Shown: piece by piece, positions 53,098 through 59,425 of the stretch
How positions within the stretch are numbered: position 1 is the first letter of the stretch
Layout: every line of letters begins with the position of its first letter
NCBI GenBank assembly: GCA_949297075.1
Contig: CASFRX010000020.1
Coordinates: forward strand, 1 to 59,425
Source: an uncultured Oscillospiraceae bacterium
Lineage (GTDB): Bacteria; Bacillota; Clostridia; Oscillospirales; Acutalibacteraceae
Direction of reading: 5' to 3'
DNA length: 59,425 nucleotides
Notes under the pieces: model-generated
The model's input: the letters and a program-made list of their open reading frames with translations, nothing else
Database searches by the model: none
Told to the model about the DNA's origin: nothing
Program-made: the position numbers and the translations under genes

Positions 53098-54291
53098 TTA
53101 ACTTATTGCCGCATTTTTTCCTGCGGTTCTGCCTGAGGCAAAGGCCCATGCGAGGTTGAATCCGCCGCAAGCGCCGTCAACATCTAAAATTTCGCCGCAG
53201 GCATAAAGTCCGTGGCATTTTTTTGATTCAAGAGTTTCCTCATTAAACTGTGAAACATCTGCGCCGCCTTTTGTGACCTGAGCATCACTGAAGCTCTTAG
53301 TGCCCTTTAGGGCTACTGTGAAGCTCTTCATTTCTTCGGCTATTCTTTTTGCCTGTTTTTTCCCGATTTCTGCGGCAGATTTCGGCAAATATCCGAGAGC
53401 GGCTTTTGTTATGGCGGCGCTTAACGCCTTGGGCACAAAGCCGCTGAGCAGATTATCTATGGGCAAAGACGGATTGTGCTTTGCGATATTTATTATTGCC
53501 GTTTCAAGCTTGTTCAAGCTGTAATCGCAGGCAAAATCCAGGCTGATTTGAGCAGCTGCCTCCGCTTTTACGAAGCGGCTCAAATCCATTGCCGCTATGC
53601 CGGAAATTCCGTAATCCGTGAAAAGGATTTCGCCCTTTGAGCTTCCGCCGCTTGACAGGGTTAGGCTTGCCGCCGCACGCACTCCTTTTAGAGCTTTTGT
53701 TTTTGCCGTGTCCGTTACAAGCTGAACAAGGCTCGGTGCAAGGGGAGTAATTCTGTGTCCCAGCCCTTTGAGCAGAGGGTACCCGCTGCCGTCCGACCCT
53801 TGAGAGGGCGCTGACTTGCCGCCGCAGGCAATTATGACTTTTCGGGCGAGATATTCGCCGTTTATGGCAAAATTCTTCTCTTTTTTTATTGCTGTTACCT
53901 TGAAGTCGCAAATTAATTCAACCCCAAGGTTTTCACATTCAAAACGCAGAGCGTCCAGCACTGCCGCCGCAGTATTGCTGTGGGGATAGAGTCTGCCCTC
54001 GCTGTCCGAGCGCACATAAAGCCCTATTGATTCAAAAAACTCAATAAGGCTTTGAGCAGAGTATTGCGACATTATTTCAGCGGTAAAATTCGCATTTGTG
54101 TAGGGGTGATTCGGGGCATTGAGGTTGCCTAAATTACACCTGCCGTTTCCCGTGGCAAGTATTTTTTTGCCAACTCTCGGCAAATGCTCAAGCACGGCAA
54201 CTCTTTTTGCTTTATCGGTGCGCTTGGCTTCTATTGCCGCCGCAAGTCCGCTTGCGCCGCCGCCTGCAATTATGATATCAAAGGCTTTCAT
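53098..54291 (-). CDS. HI0933/YhiN-family flavoprotein
   Basis: 397 residues from the ATG at 54291, which has GGAGAAGCC just upstream; an in-frame ATG at 54318 lies further inside the preceding gene. FAD-binding IIAGGGASGLAAAIEA, ATGNGRCNLGN and the late CGEILDVDGACGGFNLAWAF are the family hallmarks. Members are NAD(P)/FAD oxidoreductases of unknown substrate. It overlaps the VTT gene by 14 nt. Confidence 0.9.
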   Translation of the reverse strand: MKAFDIIIAGGGASGLAAAIEAKRTDKAKRVAVLEHLPRVGKKILATGNGRCNLGNLNAPNHPYTNANFTAEIMSQYSAQSLIEFFESIGLYVRSDSEGRLYPHSNTAAAVLDALRFECENLGVELICDFKVTAIKKEKNFAINGEYLARKVIIACGGKSAPSQGSDGSGYPLLKGLGHRITPLAPSLVQLVTDTAKTKALKGVRAAASLTLSSGGSSKGEILFTDYGISGIAAMDLSRFVKAEAAAQISLDFACDYSLNKLETAIINIAKHNPSLPIDNLLSGFVPKALSAAITKAALGYLPKSAAEIGKKQAKRIAEEMKSFTVALKGTKSFSDAQVTKGGADVSQFNEETLESKKCHGLYACGEILDVDGACGGFNLAWAFASGRTAGKNAAIS

Positions 54292-54988
54292 CGGCTTCTC
54301 CGTTATGCTTAGTTTCATATTTTCGGTAAATTGCAAGCCCGATTATGCTGACCAAGGTTGTAACTGCAAATATTATTGCCGCCGCTATGTAATTCTTTTC
54401 GCCGAGAGCGGCGCCGCACATGGTGGAAGTAACTATGGAGGGTATGCGTGCAATTCCTGTAATCAGCAGGAATGTGGGGATATTGACGGGCAGCATCCAC
54501 GCAAAATATGTAATCAAATCTTTCGGACTGCCGGGAATTAAATAAATAACAAACAGAACGGCATATATATTGGATTTCTTCTTTAAAAAGTTGAAGCTTT
54601 TCATTTTATCTTCCGGCACAAAAAGACGGATAAATTTTTCACCGAAAAACTTCGAGAGCAGGAGAATTACCAGAGAGCCGATTTCCGTGCCTATCATACA
54701 CCAAAGCAGTCCGCCCATAGTGCCGAAAGCGTAGCCTGAGCCGATTTCAAGGGGCTCGGCAGGAATTATTTTAACAACGGTTTGCAGGGCTCTGATTGCA
54801 ACAAAAACTGCCTCGCTCCAGCCGCCGAATGAGTTGAGCCAAGCTCGAAACTCTTCGGGCTTGTTGAGAAAGACTAACATTTCCTGACCGAAATTTATAT
54901 AGGCTGTGACAGTTCCTGCGCAGAGAGCAAGAAGGGCTATAATCACAGCCGCTTTTTTTGCTTTAGATATATTTTTATCAGACATCAT
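54278..54988 (-). CDS. VTT-domain (TVP38/TMEM64-like) membrane protein
   Basis: 236 residues with about five hydrophobic segments. The VTT core has GYAFGTMGGLLWCMIGTEIGS and LIPGSPKDLITYFAWMLP. Family members are linked to lipid movement and membrane homeostasis in the DedA superfamily. No further specificity can be read. Part of a minus-strand run with the flavoprotein and ZIP genes. Confidence 0.85.
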   Translation of the reverse strand: MMSDKNISKAKKAAVIIALLALCAGTVTAYINFGQEMLVFLNKPEEFRAWLNSFGGWSEAVFVAIRALQTVVKIIPAEPLEIGSGYAFGTMGGLLWCMIGTEIGSLVILLLSKFFGEKFIRLFVPEDKMKSFNFLKKKSNIYAVLFVIYLIPGSPKDLITYFAWMLPVNIPTFLLITGIARIPSIVTSTMCGAALGEKNYIAAAIIFAVTTLVSIIGLAIYRKYETKHNGEADESL

Positions 54989-55015
54989 AATTTTTTCGTT
55001 TAAATATTTTCAATA

Positions 55016-55801
55016 TTAATTACAGTTGGCTTCGTCCCAAAAAGGCTTTAAAATACCCTTGTATTTTTCTTCTTTCCACGGCTTTTTACTGCCATTGAAG
55101 TGGACTATAACCGTATCTCGGCGAACATCTTTTTCTTTCAGTCTGTAACGCCGACAGATTTTTTCATCGCAGTTGTAAAGCTGAGGCTTCAGGGCAATGG
55201 AGAGCCTGCCGTAGAGAGCGTTGATAACATCCTGGTCGCCCAAAAGCAAATCATTGCTGTTGAGGCGGATAAACTCAAAAATATCCTCGGAGGAATACAT
55301 TGTACGCATTTTTTCAATATTCATCATCAGCACGCCTGCATTTAGATAGCGGGCAGAAAAAGGCAGGCTTAAACGCTTCAAATTGAAGCGTCGAACAATG
55401 CTGAAAACATGAGTTGAGCCTGCAATAACATTATCGCCGAAATCAATATTATAAAGCTCGTCAAGGGGCTTTATTACAACTGTATCGGGGTCGATATAGA
55501 GTACACGCTCTACGCTTTCGGGTAAGTATTCGTGAGCCAAAAGACGGTAGTAGGTTTCTCTTGTGATGCGTTTGAGCACGGGCGCATCTGCCATCATTTC
55601 GCCGAAAATAACTATGGGGCAGATTTCAGTCCTGCTCAAATCTACGCTTGCATTGATTTTTTCAAAATCCTGCTCGGTCAGTGAAGAATGTGCAATATAA
55701 ATCGTAAATTCACTGTCGGGATTGGATTTCATGATGGAACGCAAAAGGGCAGTAAGAGGCATAACATAGTTAGAATCAAGGGTTACGAGTAAATTCATCA
55801 T
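55016..55801 (-). CDS. GT8-family glycosyltransferase
   Basis: 261 residues. The GT8 core is LVTLDSNYVMPLTALL, the DxD metal motif is YIDPDTVV, and LNAGVLMMNIEKMR plus GDQDVINALYGR follow. VIVHFNGSKKPW holds the C-terminal His. It transfers a hexose to a lipopolysaccharide-like, teichoic or protein acceptor; the acceptor is unknown. AGGAGG precedes the double ATG start. Confidence 0.9.
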   Translation of the reverse strand: MMNLLVTLDSNYVMPLTALLRSIMKSNPDSEFTIYIAHSSLTEQDFEKINASVDLSRTEICPIVIFGEMMADAPVLKRITRETYYRLLAHEYLPESVERVLYIDPDTVVIKPLDELYNIDFGDNVIAGSTHVFSIVRRFNLKRLSLPFSARYLNAGVLMMNIEKMRTMYSSEDIFEFIRLNSNDLLLGDQDVINALYGRLSIALKPQLYNCDEKICRRYRLKEKDVRRDTVIVHFNGSKKPWKEEKYKGILKPFWDEANCN

Positions 55802-55843
55802 ATGTTCTGCCTCCTCTCTTTCGTCTTATTTTTATAAGCGGAT

Positions 55844-57115
55844 TTATTTGATGATATCTGTTCCCATATAGGGGCGAAGAACCTCGGGAACGGTGACTGT
55901 GCCGTCAGCGTTCTGGTAGTTTTCAAGGATAGCGGCAACTGTTCTGCCGATTGCTACGCCTGAGCCGTTGAGGGTGTGAACAAGCTGAGCCTTATCCTTG
56001 GCTGTTTTCTTGAAGCGGATTGCCGCTCTGCGTGCCTGGAAATCCTCAAAGTTGGAGCAGGAGGAAATCTCAACATAGCGGTTATAAGAGGGCATCCATA
56101 CTTCAACATCATAAGTTTTTGCGGAGGAGAAGCCGATATCGCCGCTGCTCAGGCAAACAACTCTGTGGGGCAGACCCAGGAGGCGGAGAACGCGCTCTGC
56201 ATCGTCGGTGAGCTTTTCAAGCTCGTCATAAGAGGTTTCGGGGTCAACAAACTTAACAAGCTCAACCTTGTTGAACTGATGCTGACGGATAAGACCTCGT
56301 GTATCTCTGCCTGCGCTGCCTGCCTCTGCACGGAAGCAAGCTGAATATGCGCAATATTTAAGGGGAAGCTTTTCACCGTCAAGAATTTCGTTGCGGTGCA
56401 TATTTGTAACGGGAACTTCCGCAGTGGGAATGAGGAAATAATCTTCACGCTCAAGTCTGAAAGCGTCTTCTTCAAACTTGGGAAGCTGACCTGTACCTGT
56501 CATGGAGGCTCTGTTTACCATAAAGGGCGGGAAAATTTCGGTGTAGCCGTGTTCGGTGTGAGTGTTGAGGAAGAAGTTGATGATAGAGCGTTCAAGCTTT
56601 GCGCCTGCGCCCTTGTAGAAATGGAAACGGGCGCCTGTAACCTTTGCGGCTGTTTCGGGATCGAGAATATCCAAATCTGCGCCCAAATCCCAGTGAGCCT
56701 TGGGCTCAAAATCGAAGGCTGTGGGCTCGCCCCAACGGCGGATTTCAACATTGTCGCTGTCATCCTTGCCTATGGGAATATCCTTGTTGGGGATATTGGG
56801 AAATTCATACATTATTTTCTGCTGTCTTTCTTCAAGCTCAGCAATAAGAGCGTCATCCTGCTTAACAGCCTCTTTCAGCTCGTTCATTCGAGCCATGATT
56901 GCGGAAATATCGCCGCCTTCTTTTTTGATTTTGGGAATCTCGCGGCTTGCGGCATTCTGCTCCTGCTTGCGCTGGTCATTCTTTGCTGTCAGCTCACGGC
57001 GCTTAACATCAATTTCGAGAACCTCGTCAACAAGGGCGTCCATATCTTTGTTGCGTGTTTTCATAGCGGCTTTAACAAGCTCAGGGTTTTCGCGTATAAC
57101 TTTAATGTCTAACAT
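55844..57115 (-). CDS. serS: Serine--tRNA ligase
   Basis: 423 residues, normal length. An N-terminal tRNA-binding coiled coil covers ~28-100. Class-II motif 2 lies in [32 protein letters not shown] (shown in parts here: [18 protein letters not shown]) and motif 3 in [16 protein letters not shown]. It charges tRNA-Ser. No T-box is visible before it. It is 20 bp from the nif3-like gene. Confidence 0.96.
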   Translation of the reverse strand: MLDIKVIRENPELVKAAMKTRNKDMDALVDEVLEIDVKRRELTAKNDQRKQEQNAASREIPKIKKEGGDISAIMARMNELKEAVKQDDALIAELEERQQKIMYEFPNIPNKDIPIGKDDSDNVEIRRWGEPTAFDFEPKAHWDLGADLDILDPETAAKVTGARFHFYKGAGAKLERSIINFFLNTHTEHGYTEIFPPFMVNRASMTGTGQLPKFEEDAFRLEREDYFLIPTAEVPVTNMHRNEILDGEKLPLKYCAYSACFRAEAGSAGRDTRGLIRQHQFNKVELVKFVDPETSYDELEKLTDDAERVLRLLGLPHRVVCLSSGDIGFSSAKTYDVEVWMPSYNRYVEISSCSNFEDFQARRAAIRFKKTAKDKAQLVHTLNGSGVAIGRTVAAILENYQNADGTVTVPEVLRPYMGTDIIK

Positions 57116-57135
57116 TTTTAGCTGTCCTTTCGGTA

Positions 57136-57900
57136 TTAGTAGTATTTTACCGGATTATCCTGTTCAATCAGGGTAAAGCGAGTATTTTTAAATTTATTTT
57201 TAAGCCTCTCGCAAAGCTGAGGCATTACGGGCTGTTCTGTTTCAAAATGGCCTGCTGCTATTGCCGTTAAGCCCTTATCTGCCGCATCAATGAAATGATG
57301 GTGGGAAAGCTCGCCCGTGATGAAAGCGTCGGCTTTGCCTATGATTTCATACAGCAGCGAGCCGCCTGAGCCGCCGCAAAGAGCAACGGTTTTGATGGGT
57401 TTGCCTGCATCGGCTAAGCGCAGGTGACAGCCGAGCTTCCTTTTGACTAAGCCTGCAAGTTCTTCGCCGCTGAGGGCTTCTTTTAGCTCAGCCAGCCTTA
57501 CCATGGGAGTATCAGTGCCGTCAAGGGGCAGAGGCTGAGGATTTTCTAAGCCCAGCTTTGCCGCCAAAACATCGTTTACTCCGCCTGAAGCGCTGTCTAA
57601 ACAGGTGTGAGCGCAGATTGCGGAAATGCCGCTTGATATAAGCTCGTAAACAACACTGCCTGCGGTGATTTTTTTCAGCGGAGAGAAAATAACCGGGTGA
57701 TGAGTGATTAAAAGCTGTGCACCCATATCCTTTGCCGCCGCAACTGTTTTTGCCGTTGCGTCAAGGGCAAGAGCGACGGCTTCAACCTGTTTTTCGGGGT
57801 CGCCGAGGAGAAGACCGCTGTTATCCCACTGCTCCTGAGCGTCAAACTCGGCAAGGGAGTTTATATAATCGTAAATTTCTTTAACAGTAGGCATATTCAA
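57136..57900 (-). CDS. Nif3-like dinuclear-metal-centre protein
   Basis: 254 residues, the short form without the insert domain seen in YqfO. Metal-binding residues lie in [17 protein letters not shown] and AAGHFETEQ. The family is widespread, sometimes called GTP cyclohydrolase I type 2, but its reaction is not settled. It overlaps rhaA by 4 nt. Confidence 0.88.
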   Translation of the reverse strand: MNMPTVKEIYDYINSLAEFDAQEQWDNSGLLLGDPEKQVEAVALALDATAKTVAAAKDMGAQLLITHHPVIFSPLKKITAGSVVYELISSGISAICAHTCLDSASGGVNDVLAAKLGLENPQPLPLDGTDTPMVRLAELKEALSGEELAGLVKRKLGCHLRLADAGKPIKTVALCGGSGGSLLYEIIGKADAFITGELSHHHFIDAADKGLTAIAAGHFETEQPVMPQLCERLKNKFKNTRFTLIEQDNPVKYY

Positions 57901-59144
57901 GCCCTCTTTGAAAGTACATCTTTTTCGTACTGCCTGATTTCTTCAAGCCAGCTCTCTCTTGCAGGCATACCGCAGCGCTCGCAGTATTCTTCCCAAATAT
58001 CGGCAAAAGGATAGAATTTCAGCTCTTCGCTCATTGTAAGTATGCCTGTGAAATCGCCCTCGTCCTGCATAGCTTTGAGCTGTGCATAGGGCTGAAGCAT
58101 GGCGTAGAGCAGAGCCTTGCGCATATTGCGCTCGCCTATAATCCAAGCGGCAATACGGTTGATGCTTGCATCAAAATAGTCAAGAGCTATAAGCACTCTG
58201 TCAAGAGCATCGCAACGCACGATTTCTTTTGCGATTTCTTTCAGCTCGTCGTCAAAGGTTACAACATGGTCGCTGTCCCAACGGACGCCTCTTGTAACAT
58301 GGAGAGCGATTTTGTCGCTGAAAAGGAGCATTGAGGGGATTTTGTCGCTGACAACCTCCGTGGGGTGGTAGTGGCCGTTGTCAAGCAGGCAGATTATGTT
58401 GTTTTTTGCGGCATAGTTCATGTAGAACTCGTGTGAGCCAACTGTATAGGATTCAACACCGATGCCGAATACCTTTGATTCAACCGTATCCACAAGATAA
58501 CTTGGATCATATTTTTCGGAAAGAATTTCATCGAGAGAAGCTTTGAGTCTCTGACGGGGACCGAGACGGTCTGCCGGAGTGTCCTTGTAGCCGTCGGGAA
58601 TCCATATGTTATTTACGCAGGTGATGCCAAGCTCTTTGCCGAAGTATGCGCCGATTTTTCTCATTGCCTTGCAATGGTCAATCCAGAAGCGGCGGATTTT
58701 TTCATCGGGGTGAGAGAGAGTCAAGCCGTCTGCCGCCATTGGGTGAGAGAAAAGAGTGGGATTGATATCAAGCCCTAAGCCTCTTTCCTTTGCAAACTCA
58801 ACCCATTTTGCAAAATGCTCAGGCTCAAGCTTATCCCGGCTGACAGGTTCACCATCAAAAATAGCGTAGCTTGCGTGCAGATTTATTTTATGTGCGCCGG
58901 GCATGAGGGAAAGAGCTTTGTCAAGGTCTGCCATGAGCTCTTCGGCGCTGCGAGCCTTGCCGGGGTAGTTGCCCGTAGCCTGTATGCCGCCTGAAAGAGC
59001 GCCGCAGTCTTCAAAGCCGGAAACATCGTCACCCTGCCAGCAGTGGAGGGAGATTTTTACGCCTTTAAGCTGCTCAATAACCTTTTCCGTATCTATGCCC
59101 AAAGCCGCATATGCCGCCTTGGCGTAAAAGTATCTTTCTGACAT
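57897..59144 (-). CDS. rhaA: L-rhamnose isomerase
   Basis: 415 residues from the ATG at 59144 (AAGGTGG 8 nt upstream); a GTG at 59156 lies in the ribosome site. [38 protein letters not shown] and DNGHYHPTE are the family motifs, including Mn-binding residues. It converts L-rhamnose to L-rhamnulose in the cytoplasm. The kinase and aldolase genes are not in the window. Confidence 0.95.
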   Translation of the reverse strand: MSERYFYAKAAYAALGIDTEKVIEQLKGVKISLHCWQGDDVSGFEDCGALSGGIQATGNYPGKARSAEELMADLDKALSLMPGAHKINLHASYAIFDGEPVSRDKLEPEHFAKWVEFAKERGLGLDINPTLFSHPMAADGLTLSHPDEKIRRFWIDHCKAMRKIGAYFGKELGITCVNNIWIPDGYKDTPADRLGPRQRLKASLDEILSEKYDPSYLVDTVESKVFGIGVESYTVGSHEFYMNYAAKNNIICLLDNGHYHPTEVVSDKIPSMLLFSDKIALHVTRGVRWDSDHVVTFDDELKEIAKEIVRCDALDRVLIALDYFDASINRIAAWIIGERNMRKALLYAMLQPYAQLKAMQDEGDFTGILTMSEELKFYPFADIWEEYCERCGMPARESWLEEIRQYEKDVLSKRA

Positions 59145-59220
59145 AGTTTTATCCACCTTTTAATCTGATAAACGGTAAACTGTTTTGATACAAGTGAAAA
59201 GTTTATAGCTATACTTATAC

Positions 59221-59256
59221 AAAGTATATAATATATACTTTAGCCGTATTTGTCAA
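59221..59256 (-). promoter_or_regulatory. rhaA promoter with a palindromic operator over the -10
   Basis: On the minus strand: TTGACA (59251-59256), 17 bp, TATTAT (59228-59233). The -10 lies inside a 21-bp palindrome, AAAGTATATA-A-TATATACTTT (59221-59241), which suggests repression by a sugar regulator. Confidence 0.65.
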
Positions 59257-59325
59257 ATGTTATTTGAAGCAAGTTTATTAAATTTGTAGGTTTACAATTG
59301 ATGTGAGACAAAAAGGAATAGAAAA

Positions 59326-59425
59326 AGTGATTGAGTTCTGATAGAATAAGTTCACCACAAACAAAAATCCAACAGAAAGGACTCAATCACTATGAAAAGT
59401 ATAACACAGAACATAAGATATTGTC
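59326..59425 (+). mobile_element. 5' end of an insertion sequence, cut by the window end
   Basis: AGTGATTGAGT (59326-59336) and ACTCAATCACT (59381-59391) are an inverted repeat enclosing AAAGG and ending just before the ATG at 59392. The frame begins MKSITQNIRYC, which resembles the start of IS481/IS3-like DDE transposases that I remember from Clostridia. The left IS terminus probably lies nearby, around 59280-59310, but cannot be fixed without the right end. Confidence 0.5.
59392..59425 (+). CDS. Partial transposase (N-terminus only)
   Basis: Eleven codons, MKSITQNIRYC, run off the window end. The start is set by AAAGG at 59376-59380. Assignment to an IS transposase is based on recalled N-termini and the neighbouring hairpin. 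Confidence 0.45.
   Translation, partial: MKSITQNIRYC

Noticed and set aside
57116..57135. Possible T-box before serS
   Set aside because: The gap is only 20 bp, too short for a leader.

Overview
The window looks like a chromosomal segment of a spore-forming member of the Bacillota, class Clostridia, probably a plant-fibre-using gut anaerobe. The reasons are consensus sigma-A promoters with AGGAGG-type ribosome sites, a T-box leader, SpoVAD, a sensory-type [FeFe]-hydrogenase-like protein, and several glycan genes (GH127, a GH106-like hydrolase, L-rhamnose isomerase). This is inferred from gene content and motifs; no database search was possible.

Layout. 1-4200: a lipoprotein, then a tight minus-strand cluster of PHP phosphoesterase, DRTGG protein, hydrogenase-like sensor, HATPase and second DRTGG protein. 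4200-10450: minus-strand run of a ZnuB-like permease, family-4 uracil-DNA glycosylase, recF, a DUF5596-like protein, GH127 and a GT2 glycosyltransferase. 10500-16520: plus-strand GH106-like hydrolase, glpK and malic enzyme. 16520-19100: an accessory patch with a SLOG-like protein facing an XRE repressor across three palindromes, a MITE-like repeat, a NimA-like flavoprotein with a decayed partial copy nearby, and tRNA-Met and tRNA-Glu. 19547-32293: one long branched-chain amino-acid operon (T-box, leuA-ilvB-ilvN-ilvC-ilvD-leuC-leuD-leuB, a DUF815 ATPase, ilvA, ridA). 32400-37800: minus-strand asnA-argF-comF, a HAD phosphatase and an acyl-CoA ligase-like gene. 38000-48400: plus-strand membrane-anchored XRE regulator, type-2-like ileS, archaeal-type-like valS, a HisJ-like PHP protein, ispE, and a zinc-ribbon/TPR membrane pair. 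48400-52200: secreted esterase, spoVAD with a tiny Cys-rich companion, an acyl-carrier-protein pseudogene, and an A+T-rich barnase/barstar cassette. 52300-59160: minus-strand ZIP transporter, flavoprotein, VTT protein, GT8, serS, nif3-like and rhaA. The window ends inside the 5' end of an insertion sequence.

How the genes work together. The central operon covers valine and leucine synthesis, the committed isoleucine step (ilvA) and the enamine-detoxifying RidA; an aminotransferase is missing from it. The glycan genes suggest release and use of arabinose and rhamnose. The most unusual locus is 51125-52206: a MuF-like/barnase fusion toxin with a barstar immunity gene, behind a consensus promoter whose start site is covered by a LexA-type dyad (GAAC-N4-GTTC). 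The cluster at 1016-4174 looks like a hydrogenase-derived redox or H2 sensing module. Both deserve follow-up.
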